Shown piece after piece: positions 1-8,003 of a stretch of 64,000 nt of DNA. Made by a program: the position numbers and the translations under genes. Every line of letters begins with the position of its first letter. The stretch's first letter is position 1. The stretch is from Prevotella scopos JCM 17725 (GTDB taxonomy: Bacteria; Bacteroidota; Bacteroidia; Bacteroidales; Bacteroidaceae), in the NCBI RefSeq assembly GCF_018127785.1, contig NZ_CP072390.1, positions 1,054,001 through 1,118,000 of the forward strand. The letters are read 5' to 3'. The notes under the pieces were generated by a model. It saw only the letters and a list, made by a program, of their open reading frames with translations, was not told where the DNA came from and did no database searches.

Positions 1-1446
1 ATACACTCCAAGCGCAACAAGGATGCTGTTTGTTCATTGGGACTACTCCCTGACAAGAGCGACAAGGCTTTGCAACGACGCTATCAGCTTATACAAGCCT
101 TCCTGAAAGAGTCTAAGCAGTATGGCGCACAGCGTCAGGCATCAGAGAAGAGGGTATGTGAGATTGCCCTACTGAACCTCTCACGTGGTGCAGGCTATGC
201 TGACCCGATACAGCTGACGTGGCGTATGGAGAGCCAGCAGGTGACAGACAACGCTGCTTTCCTACAAGGAATAGATGTGGAGGGATACACACTGAAACTA
301 CAGTTAGCAGAGGATGGCACCAACAAACTCATCATTCAACAAGGTGAGAAGGTGTTGAAAACGGTACCTGCAAAGATTAAGAAGCACCCCGACTACCTCA
401 ATATTGCCGCTATGGGCAAGGAGTGGACAAAGCAGAGAAAGCGTGCCCGCACGATTATGGAGGATATGATGATACGCCAGACACCATTACGTCCACAGGA
501 TGTAAAGGTGATTGCTGAGAATCCTATCGTCAGTCCGATGTTCCGCTTGCTACTCCTTCGACAAGGAACAACCACAGGTTTCTATACCGACGAGGGACTG
601 GAAACGCTCAATGGTACCCAGAAGATAAAAGCAAACGAGCCCATTACCATTACCCACGCCCAGCAACTCTATGCCGACGGCACGTGGTCAGCGTGGCAAC
701 ACCTCGTCTTCAGCAAGAAGATTGTACAACCTTTCAAACAGGTATTCCGTGAGATTTACATCCCAACACCTGATGAAGCAGAACAAAACGAGTCACTTCG
801 TTACAGTGGATATCAGATTCAGGTGAAGCAGGCAGCAGCTGCATTGCGTAGCCGTGGATGGAGTGCAGACTATGAAGGAGGTCTGCGCAAGGTATTCTAT
901 CGCCAAGGAATCTCTGTTGAACTCTATGCAAAAGCCAACTGGTTCACACCTGCCGATGTGGAGGCTCCAGCCATTGAGTATGTAAGCTTCTCATCTACAC
1001 GTTCTGACAAGCAACAGAAGATTGCTGATATCGACCCTATTCTCTATAGCGAGGTGATGCGTGATGTGGATATGACAGTCAGCATAGCCTTCATTGGTGG
1101 CGTCGACCCAGAGACAGGAAACTCAACGAAAGAACTCCGTGCAGCCATTGTCAAGTGTACTGCCGAGCTGATGAAATTCAACAATGTAACGGTTTCTGAC
1201 AACTTCATCCACGTCAAAGGCACACTTGCTGACTATACTATCCACCTCGGTTCAGGCAATGTGCGACAGGTTGGTGGTGTAGAGATTCCTATCATCCCCG
1301 TACATGGTCAGCACCGTGGGAAACTCTATCTCCCCTTTATGGATGAAGACCCAAAGACGGTAGAGATTGTTTCCAAAATGGTACTACTTGCAGAAGACAA
1401 CAAGTTGAAAGACCCAACAATTTTGAAGTGGATTAAACGGGAATAA
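1..1446 (+). CDS. DUF4132 domain protein, C-terminal part
   Basis: The reading frame is open from the first base of the window, so the gene starts upstream and only about the last 480 residues are seen. The motif LSRGAGYADPIQLTWRMES near the start, followed by a long beta-rich tail ending near the terminus in a conserved-looking block, resembles the C-terminal domain of DUF4132 proteins (the MolR/YehI group), which are usually over 1000 residues long. The biochemical role of the family is unknown. The gene is followed by two strong hairpins. The family call comes from recalled motif similarity and is moderately certain; the partial status is certain. Confidence 0.6.
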   Translation: MHSKRNKDAVCSLGLLPDKSDKALQRRYQLIQAFLKESKQYGAQRQASEKRVCEIALLNLSRGAGYADPIQLTWRMESQQVTDNAAFLQGIDVEGYTLKLQLAEDGTNKLIIQQGEKVLKTVPAKIKKHPDYLNIAAMGKEWTKQRKRARTIMEDMMIRQTPLRPQDVKVIAENPIVSPMFRLLLLRQGTTTGFYTDEGLETLNGTQKIKANEPITITHAQQLYADGTWSAWQHLVFSKKIVQPFKQVFREIYIPTPDEAEQNESLRYSGYQIQVKQAAAALRSRGWSADYEGGLRKVFYRQGISVELYAKANWFTPADVEAPAIEYVSFSSTRSDKQQKIADIDPILYSEVMRDVDMTVSIAFIGGVDPETGNSTKELRAAIVKCTAELMKFNNVTVSDNFIHVKGTLADYTIHLGSGNVRQVGGVEIPIIPVHGQHRGKLYLPFMDEDPKTVEIVSKMVLLAEDNKLKDPTILKWIKRE

Positions 1447-1518
1447 CGTCAACAACTCTTCCGAATGACGCTGAAGATTGTAAGGATATTTTAATCATCC
1501 CTCTCCTCTCAATTTGAG

Positions 1519-1555
1519 AAAGGGCCGAGGATGAGCCTAAAAGAGGCCCTTCTAC
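1519..1555 (+). terminator. Hairpin downstream of DUF4132 gene
   Basis: AGAAAGGGCC pairs with GGCCCTTCT across an 18-base loop, about 75 bases after the stop codon. There is no clear T-run. Confidence 0.45.
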
Positions 1556-1581
1556 GTTCAAGAACATGCCCTTCAAGGGTT

Positions 1582-1620
1582 AAGAAGACGCTCTTCTTGG
1601 AGCAAGAAGGGCGTCTTCTT
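1582..1620. terminator. Strong hairpin between convergent genes
   Basis: AAGAAGACGC(T)CTTCTT pairs with AAGAAG(G)GCGTCTTCTT across a five-base loop. It lies between the convergent DUF4132 and receptor genes and could end both transcripts. Confidence 0.6.
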
Positions 1621-1793
1621 CAACACTGTTTGTAATCTACTGATTTGTTGTATGTTACAAACTTACTTTTAAGGGAGATTATACTCCGTCATTAAAGATG
1701 TTTTGCTCGACTCTATGTAATGATTTTTCATAGTCTTATTAGTTTCTCTGAACAGTGGAGCGACAGACATTCAAGCTACGTAAGACCCACTTT

Positions 1794-3836
1794 TCACCTC
1801 AAGATAGAACTCTCTGCAGCCTTCGACTCATACTTAGGAGAATGGTTAACCTTCTTACCATAGTCAAGAGAATAGGCTACTTTTACAGAAGCAAAAGAAT
1901 TATCCCGCTCGCTAACATCACGTCCATAACACTGGTAGTTAGAGGCTAATAAACTTCGTGTACGCTCATTTCCTTGTATAAAGAGATTTCGTGCAGTAAC
2001 GACTACTGACAGATTTCCATGACTCCACTCTGCTGACAAATCATAGAGGAATGGAAGGTGTACACGTTCCTGACAACCCATCAAATCCTTGCGAGCCGTC
2101 TGTGCAGAAGCTGAAAGCGAGAAATCGCCCAAGTAATAACTGGCTTCCATACGTGCATAACAGCATCCTAAACGTTCGTCGGCAGCTCCGCTTACACGGT
2201 AATAATCATATCCGCCCTCCCATTTCACATTGAAATCACTCACAGGTTTCCATGTAGCAGAAAGTAACAGCTGATATTGATGATAGCGTGTATCGCTCGA
2301 ATAGGTATTTATCAGTCTGTTATTATCTTTTAGAAAAACATTGGCAATAGCATTACTCATATATTCATAGTTGGCAGACAACAGAGCCGACCACTTCTTA
2401 AAGTTGAGTGAATAAGTCAAAGCAGGACCAAGTAGCGTAGAATTATCCATCGTTGGATTGCCACGACGTACCAAGACACGATCTATCTGCTGTTCTGCTG
2501 CGTTTACGGTGTTCAATGTTGGGAACGTATTTCCTAAGGCAAAGAACAGTTGTAAAGCCTGATGCTGATTTGGACTCCACGAGAACATTGAGTAAAAACG
2601 TGGTGCCAGATGTGTCACCTCCTGCTCTCCACGCAACTTGTAAGCAAGGTAAGACACACCAGGACGAGCCACCAACATTACCTTTCTCCCCCACCGCTTC
2701 GCATAATCAACAAAAAACAAGGATTCAGAAGAACGCAGATGCTGCAGACTTGGAGAACTACCTCTATACTCATCTTGACTTATCTTCAAGAATTCTATCA
2801 GACTAAACGTTAGATTATGTCCCTTGGGAAGAGGCATCACATAGCTTGAGTTAAAGTTAAGATACGTATAATCTTCTTTCACATCACTTAAGAAAGCTCT
2901 GTCTTCAAGGCTATTACGCTTATAAGTATTACGTGCATAATAACCATCCAATGAACATTCAAGACTCTTTTCCCCCTTGAAATTGTGGTTAAAGTATAGG
3001 GAAAAGGTGGGTTTTATAGTCTTATCATGCTCAAGAACATTATTCGTAAACAACAAAGGAACGGTATAGCCCGTATATACCAAACTACCATTCAAGACAT
3101 CATCACGCCTTGTACTAACTTCAACACCGCTTCTAATCATCCACGTTGTACGCTCCGTCCTCCGACTAAGACTGGCATTAACGTAACGACCGATACTCTT
3201 CATATCAGTATCATACGCTGCCTCTTGTTTATGAATAGGGTTATCCAGCAGATAATCTGTCGTCGTTTCACCATAAACCTTAGGGTTCTGTACACAGCTA
3301 CCTGCCCATAGATTAACATTATAATGCCCGAGACTATACTTTGAGGTAAGATTGTAATCACCTTTCAAATAACCCACTCCCTGCAGAGCCTCCACCTGTG
3401 TATAACCTCCCGAGGTGTAATTCTTGACAATATAGTTCATTACAGCCTTATCATTTGCATACTTTCCTGTAGGCATATCATAGTATTCAACACGAAGAAT
3501 ATCCTTTGGACGCAATGTAGCTATCTCTCTCACAGAAGCCTTACTTCCGTTGATATATAACGTTGCCGATCCTACTGGCGTTGTTATAACACCATTCTCT
3601 GCATCTACATTGACACCTGCTAACATCATATTCTTTACAAGTTCAAAACCAGAATGGGCATGCTTCCGCTGTTTTGGGGTAGGAATACAATTGATATAAT
3701 CTACCTCTCGTTTTACCATATCACCTGCAACAACCACCTCCTTCAGCTGAACATTCTTTGAAACGGAATCTGTCTGTGCTGCAACAGGAAGTGTCATCAT
3801 ACCTAAGATTGTACAAATAATCTTCGTTTTATTCAT
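1794..3836 (-). CDS. TonB-dependent-receptor-like outer-membrane beta-barrel protein
   Basis: A 680-residue protein with a Sec signal (residues 1-20, ending VAAQ). A short plug-like region follows with QLKEVVVAG (about 31-39), then the ring of aromatic, alternating strands typical of an outer-membrane barrel, with many Tyr/Phe-ended segments to the end. It resembles Bacteroidetes outer_membrane beta-barrel family proteins, which are TonB-receptor relatives. Unlike SusC-type receptors it lacks an N-terminal carboxypeptidase-like domain and is short (SusC about 1000 residues). No SusD partner is adjacent, so the substrate cannot be inferred. A near-consensus -7 box (TTACTTTG, minus strand) lies at 3880-3887. 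Confidence 0.7.
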   Translation of the reverse strand: MNKTKIICTILGMMTLPVAAQTDSVSKNVQLKEVVVAGDMVKREVDYINCIPTPKQRKHAHSGFELVKNMMLAGVNVDAENGVITTPVGSATLYINGSKASVREIATLRPKDILRVEYYDMPTGKYANDKAVMNYIVKNYTSGGYTQVEALQGVGYLKGDYNLTSKYSLGHYNVNLWAGSCVQNPKVYGETTTDYLLDNPIHKQEAAYDTDMKSIGRYVNASLSRRTERTTWMIRSGVEVSTRRDDVLNGSLVYTGYTVPLLFTNNVLEHDKTIKPTFSLYFNHNFKGEKSLECSLDGYYARNTYKRNSLEDRAFLSDVKEDYTYLNFNSSYVMPLPKGHNLTFSLIEFLKISQDEYRGSSPSLQHLRSSESLFFVDYAKRWGRKVMLVARPGVSYLAYKLRGEQEVTHLAPRFYSMFSWSPNQHQALQLFFALGNTFPTLNTVNAAEQQIDRVLVRRGNPTMDNSTLLGPALTYSLNFKKWSALLSANYEYMSNAIANVFLKDNNRLINTYSSDTRYHQYQLLLSATWKPVSDFNVKWEGGYDYYRVSGAADERLGCCYARMEASYYLGDFSLSASAQTARKDLMGCQERVHLPFLYDLSAEWSHGNLSVVVTARNLFIQGNERTRSLLASNYQCYGRDVSERDNSFASVKVAYSLDYGKKVNHSPKYESKAAESSILR

Positions 3837-4180
3837 CTTGCCTACTATTGTTTACGCATATATAAGAGTATAACTATCGTTACAAAGTAAGAAATTAAAT
3901 AGGAAAAAAACAAGTAAAAAGACGATAAATAACATTAGAAAGTAATACTTATTTTCCCAATTGAGGTCGTCAACGGGCTGAAGATGAGTAGTATAAAAAG
4001 CGTAAAGAATTGATTAACTGATCTTTAATAGTAAAATTCCACTTACACAGCAGGTTCTATCTCCCACTCATCAATACAACGTTTCTACAAAGAGAAACTC
4101 ACACTAAATCTTATAGTTTATTATATTCAAACATCTAATACCACATCTTCGCATGGAATTTCTAGGCTTTCTCCCTTTTG

Positions 4181-4256
4181 TGCTATATGCCAGCACAAGG
4201 TGTGTTGGTACTAAGCACAACTTGTGATGCAGTTAAACACAAGATTGAAAGAGCAT
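4181..4256. repeat. 22-base-period intergenic module, locus 1
   Basis: Three successive 22-base units start at 4191, 4213 and 4235 (CAGCACAAGGTGTG..., AAGCACAACTTGTG..., AAACACAAG...). Each has the AGCACA-nnn-TGTG half-palindrome. A leading TGCTATATGC matches the lead-in of the module near 27600. There is no ORF. The remaining part of the 3837-4416 gap holds the receptor promoter and the glmM terminator; nothing else is recognised. Confidence 0.6.
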
Positions 4257-4358
4257 ACATCGAATTATAAACCAGACTTCATTGCACCTCATAACTCATC
4301 TGATTCGGACACTAAAGCTGACCTAAAAGTAGGAACGATAAGGCTATCCAACAAAAAA

Positions 4359-4392
4359 GAGGATGCTTCGGAACAATTCCAAAGCACCCTCC
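4359..4392 (-). terminator. Rho-independent terminator of glmM
   Basis: GAGGATGCTTCGGAA pairs with TTCCAAAGCACCCTC. On the minus strand it is followed by TTTTTTG, 25 bases after the glmM stop. Confidence 0.75.
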
Positions 4393-4416
4393 TTCTATTT
4401 TATAGTAAGGTTAAGT

Positions 4417-5808
4417 TTACTGCATATCGTAAACCACCTGCATCAATTTCTTGCCCAATGCGTCAGCAGCCTCCATGGTGTTAGCCTCGCTATAAACGCG
4501 AATGATAGGCTCTGTGTTTGACTTACGAAGATGAACCCAAGCATCAGGGAAATCGAGCTTAACACCATCGATGTCAGTTACCTGTACATCCTTCTCCTGT
4601 CCGTAAAGTTCTTTCACACGCACAAGGATTGCATCAACGTCTGTATCAGGAGTAAGGTCGATACGATTCTTTGCAATGAAATACTCTGGGAAAGTCTTGC
4701 GAAGTTCACTTACCTTCAGTCCCTTCTGTGCCAAAGAACTAAGAAAGAGTGCAATACCAACGAGGGCATCACGGCCATAATGGCTATCTGGATAGATTAC
4801 ACCACCATTACCTTCACCACCGATAACGGCACCAACTTCTTTCATCTTTGTGGTAACATTCACCTCACCTACAGCAGAAGCATAATACTTACCTCCGTGC
4901 TTCTCAGTTACATCACGCAAGGCACGAGTTGAAGATAGGTTACTTACAGTGTTACCCTTTATATGTTCAAGAATATAATCAGCCACAGTGACGAGTGTGT
5001 ACTCCTCACCATACATCTTACCATCCTCCTGAATAAAGGCCAAACGATCAACATCTGGGTCAACAACGATACCCAAATCATAACCACCCTTTGCTACCTC
5101 ATCCATAATACCAGTAAGGTTTACTGCAAGTGGTTCTGGGTTGTGAGAGAAATCACCTGTAGCATCACCATTGAGGAACTTATATTCAACACCAAGACGA
5201 TCGAGCAACTTAGGGAGGATGACACCACCAACAGAATTGATAGCATCAACAACGACACGGAACTTACGTTTCTTAATTGCTTCAACATCTACCAAATCAA
5301 GATTCAAGACCTCGTTTATGTGGCGTTCATCAAATGAGTCATCATCAGTATAACTACCTAAGCCATCTACATCAGCATAATCAAAATCCTCACGCTCTGC
5401 AATATCCAAAACCTCAGCACCATCAGCTGCAGTAAGGAATTCACCCTCCTCATTCAGAAGTTTTAAGGCGTTCCAATGGCGTGGATTATGAGAAGCGGTG
5501 ATAATGATACCACCATCTGCACCACACATACGCACAGCCAATTCTGTTGTAGGGGTTGTAGCCAAGCCGATGTTTACAACATCTGCGCCAATACCCATCA
5601 ACGTACCACATACAACATTCTTGACCATTGGACCAGAGATACGTGCATCACGACCAACAACAATCTTTAGCTTCTTTCCAGGGTGTTTACGTGCAATGAA
5701 AGTAGCGTATGCAGAAACGAATTTAACGATGTCCAGCGGGTTCAGTGTATCTCCCGCACGACCTCCGATAGTTCCACGGATGCCGGAAATAGATTTAATA
5801 AGCGTCAT
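4417..5808 (-). CDS. glmM: Phosphoglucosamine mutase
   Basis: 463 residues, the usual length for bacterial GlmM. It interconverts glucosamine-6-phosphate and glucosamine-1-phosphate, the step before UDP-GlcNAc for peptidoglycan and LPS. The phosphoserine loop TASHNP is at residues 104-109 (Ser106). The metal-binding DPDVDR, the sugar loop GEGNGG and the C-terminal phosphate-binding RKSNTEPIIRVYSEA are all present. It lies 104 bases downstream of the DUF4827 lipoprotein on the same strand and is probably cotranscribed with it. The cell could use the same protein as a phosphomannomutase, since the alpha-D-phosphohexomutase family overlaps in specificity. Confidence 0.9.
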   Translation of the reverse strand: MTLIKSISGIRGTIGGRAGDTLNPLDIVKFVSAYATFIARKHPGKKLKIVVGRDARISGPMVKNVVCGTLMGIGADVVNIGLATTPTTELAVRMCGADGGIIITASHNPRHWNALKLLNEEGEFLTAADGAEVLDIAEREDFDYADVDGLGSYTDDDSFDERHINEVLNLDLVDVEAIKKRKFRVVVDAINSVGGVILPKLLDRLGVEYKFLNGDATGDFSHNPEPLAVNLTGIMDEVAKGGYDLGIVVDPDVDRLAFIQEDGKMYGEEYTLVTVADYILEHIKGNTVSNLSSTRALRDVTEKHGGKYYASAVGEVNVTTKMKEVGAVIGGEGNGGVIYPDSHYGRDALVGIALFLSSLAQKGLKVSELRKTFPEYFIAKNRIDLTPDTDVDAILVRVKELYGQEKDVQVTDIDGVKLDFPDAWVHLRKSNTEPIIRVYSEANTMEAADALGKKLMQVVYDMQ

Positions 5809-5912
5809 ACTTAGAAATATGTTTGAAGGCTATCGCCTTGATTGTTATTTTTATCTTTTACGTTCTCTGTTTTTCCCGTATGTTTTTAATCTTTTTACTT
5901 TTTTACCTTTTA

Positions 5913-6563
5913 TCAGAGTCCCCTTTCAAAGGTAAGATCATAGTAGCAAGGATAAACAGACTGTGAAGCATTAACCTGTCCTTGTTGTGAAGGAACGATA
6001 AGTCGAACGTGTGACAACTTTGATGTTGCGTTAACCAATCTACCTAGTCCGATATATGGCATAGGTACCAACCAACCTGCAGGAACAGAAGTATTCTGAT
6101 AAACCTTGTACATCACGCTAGAATTAGGGTCAAACGAAGCGGTATAAGTTCCACTTGTGTTAGTGACTGACATCTTATCAACCTCAGCACTAAAGACGAG
6201 GACCTCATTAGATAATTGTAATGTATCTCTGAGAAGGTTACGTTCGGTGAAACGACAGAGAACAGTAGCAGTCTCTCCTTTCTTGATAACATCGCCAGTG
6301 CCTTTCTCTACAATCTGCATATAAACACCAGTATTTGGGAAAAGGACATACTGATTCTTTGTTGTATCTGTTGAGTTTCCCTGCTTTGTAAATTGCTCTT
6401 CGCTAATGACGTTAATACCTTTCTTGATTATAAATTTGTTAATAGCCTCTGTCTCCCGTTCCAACTGATCAGCATAAGTCTCAGTCTTATTACACGAACT
6501 AAAAGCCAGCACTACAGCCAACACTACGAGGAGAAAATTTATCTTCTTCATTTTCTTTTTCAT
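5913..6563 (-). CDS. DUF4827 lipoprotein
   Basis: 216 residues. A lysine-rich start leads into a hydrophobic stretch and the lipobox LAFSSC (Cys24), so it should be a lipoprotein of the cell envelope. The region around GTGDVIKKGETATVLCRF and the later Y(IG)LGRLV segment resemble an FKBP-like fold, as in the DUF4827 family found beside glmM in Bacteroidales. Prolyl isomerase activity is not shown. Two starts are possible, Met1 (5' base 6563) or Met5 (6551). With the -7 box at 6577-6584, Met1 leaves a very short leader and Met5 about 20 bases. Confidence 0.75.
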   Translation of the reverse strand: MKKKMKKINFLLVVLAVVLAFSSCNKTETYADQLERETEAINKFIIKKGINVISEEQFTKQGNSTDTTKNQYVLFPNTGVYMQIVEKGTGDVIKKGETATVLCRFTERNLLRDTLQLSNEVLVFSAEVDKMSVTNTSGTYTASFDPNSSVMYKVYQNTSVPAGWLVPMPYIGLGRLVNATSKLSHVRLIVPSQQGQVNASQSVYPCYYDLTFERGL

Positions 6564-6576
6564 TTTAATATATGTG

Positions 6577-6584
6577 CAAAGATA
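6577..6584 (-). promoter_or_regulatory. -7 box (TATCTTTG) for DUF4827-glmM
   Basis: Minus-strand TATCTTTG matches the Bacteroidetes -7 consensus TAnnTTTG, 14 bases before the first possible start codon. Confidence 0.65.
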
Positions 6585-6711
6585 AGAAAAGTATTTAGAA
6601 AGGGAAAATAAGAACTAAGAAAAATACATCAAAGCTAGCTTGTAAAAACATTCTTTGCTGGTTTTTATCAATAAGAGAGACGATTTGTCCTAACAGCAAA
6701 GAGATTTATCC

Positions 6712-6992
6712 AGCTCTATAACGAATCGTGTGGGTAATTCGTCATAGAGCCTAAAATATTGTTGAAAGGTATAGCCTCCAACTAGACACAACTCTAGATT
6801 GACCTTCATTTTAATATGTTTAACTTACATTAAATCCCTACCCTTCCATATACAGCAATGGTGTTAACCCTTCGCACATGTGGTGCATACCATCCGCACC
6901 ATTAGTGTTAAGCATCCGCACCACACGTGCTGAGCGCCCGCACCAAACCGATGGAATATCAACACACAACCCACATGATTCATTATAGAGCC
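6712..6992. mobile_element. MITE-like element, copy A, with 8-bp target duplication
   Basis: A 281-base non-coding element. The left end (GCTCTATAACGAATCGTG...) is the inverse of the right end (...ATGATTCATTATAGAGCC). It is flanked by a perfect direct repeat ATTTATCC at 6704-6711 and 6993-7000, which is strong evidence of transposition. The left end is also a self-contained hairpin: GCTCTATAACGAAT pairs with ATTCGTCATAGAGC at 6739-6751. The core (6851-6960) holds five 22-base units. Copy B at 15851 is closely similar throughout, and a truncated copy C is at 43692. No ORF is present, so it must be moved by a transposase in trans. Confidence 0.85.
6851..6960. repeat. Five 22-base units inside MITE copy A
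   Basis: Units begin at 6851, 6873, 6895, 6917 and 6939, exactly 22 bases apart. Typical content is CCGCACCACACGTGCTGAGC or CCGCACCATTAGTGTTAAGC. The phase is strict although the sequence is degenerate. Confidence 0.75.
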
Positions 6993-7049
6993 ATTTATCC
7001 ATTCAAACACACTTAATCCCTAACAAATATGAAACTTACAACGGAGAGG

Positions 7050-7916
7050 TCAAAGAAGTTCCGGGAGATTATCCTGAACAAATCGCTCGCCTAAGCGGAA
7101 GCCTTCCTCATAAAGGTTCTCTAGCTTCTCAACATCTTTCTCCATTCGACCTACAACAATAGGGTTTTCTGGGCGAATAACAAGAATCTTACCCTGTTCT
7201 TCCAATTCATCTATCAAGTCAAGCTGACGATTATAGACCTCTACCCTACGGCTTAGTGCAACGCGTAAACGAGGATAATTACGATAGATAAATTTTGGTT
7301 GTTTATAGTCGCGCCCTGTGTCACGCCATCCTTTGTTACGTGTACTGATAACTACGTTCGTTTCATGTCCAGTTTCAATAGAACGTAACACTGGAATAGA
7401 GTCAACGATACCTCCATCCAAAAGTTCCTTACCATCTACGGTCACAATCTTACTAACGTATGGAAGACTTGAAGAAGAGCGTGCCAATTCATTAAGACGA
7501 TGCTTATCACCCGATGATTCAGAAAGATATTCAGCAAAACCCGTTTGACAATTTGTTACCACCATTTCGAAGATATCTCCATTCTTACAATTACGAAAAT
7601 ACTCTTCATAGTCGTAAGGGATAAGCTCATAAGGGAAACGCCGATAGAGCAGTTCCGGATCGAAGATACATCCTTGAGTAACAAGATGCCGCAAGCCAAT
7701 ATAATCATATTTTACAAGCATATCAATATTTGAGATACGCGCACGACGCGGTTGACGACTGGCATACGACAAGCCATTGCATGCTCCTGCGGAAACAGCA
7801 ACAATGTAATGAAAATAAAGCTTGTACTTCATAAAAGCATCCAACACGCCAGAGGTAAAAACACCACGCATTCCTCCACCTTCTAAAACTAATCCCGTTT
7901 TCCTATCTATCAGCAT
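7050..7916 (-). CDS. Patatin-like phospholipase / acyl hydrolase
   Basis: 288 residues from the chosen start. Patatin landmarks in order: oxyanion loop EGGGMRG (residues 12-18), nucleophile elbow VSAGA with Ser42, and catalytic Asp in LLDGGIVDSIPV. The first glycine of the usual GxSxG is Ala here (AVSAG). The family cleaves acyl esters of lipids; the substrate is unknown and the protein looks cytoplasmic, with no signal peptide. An in-frame start at 7958 would add 14 residues, but the minus-strand -7 box TAACTTTG at 7940-7947 lies inside that extension. Transcription would begin near 7930, so the ATG at 7916 is preferred. Confidence 0.8.
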   Translation of the reverse strand: MLIDRKTGLVLEGGGMRGVFTSGVLDAFMKYKLYFHYIVAVSAGACNGLSYASRQPRRARISNIDMLVKYDYIGLRHLVTQGCIFDPELLYRRFPYELIPYDYEEYFRNCKNGDIFEMVVTNCQTGFAEYLSESSGDKHRLNELARSSSSLPYVSKIVTVDGKELLDGGIVDSIPVLRSIETGHETNVVISTRNKGWRDTGRDYKQPKFIYRNYPRLRVALSRRVEVYNRQLDLIDELEEQGKILVIRPENPIVVGRMEKDVEKLENLYEEGFRLGERFVQDNLPELL

Positions 7917-7939
7917 AATTTCTCTTGAAAAAACACCTG

Positions 7940-7947
7940 CAAAGTTA
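7940..7947 (-). promoter_or_regulatory. -7 box for the patatin gene; decides its start
   Basis: Minus-strand TAACTTTG. It overlaps the longer version of the patatin ORF and so favours the ATG at 7916. Confidence 0.6.
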
Positions 7948-7969
7948 ATAACTTTCAAACAAAAATAAC

Positions 7970-7977
7970 TATCTTTG
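7970..7977 (+). promoter_or_regulatory. -7 box (TATCTTTG) for pepP
   Basis: Plus-strand TATCTTTG, 26 bases before the pepP ATG. It is back to back with the patatin promoter, forming a compact divergent control region. Confidence 0.7.
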
Positions 7978-8003
7978 CAATCAAACCAACTAATAATTGA
8001 ATT

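Noticed and set aside
6851..6960. CRISPR array, suggested by the regularly spaced repeats
   Set aside because: Units are contiguous with no unique spacers, are degenerate, and no cas genes are present in the window.
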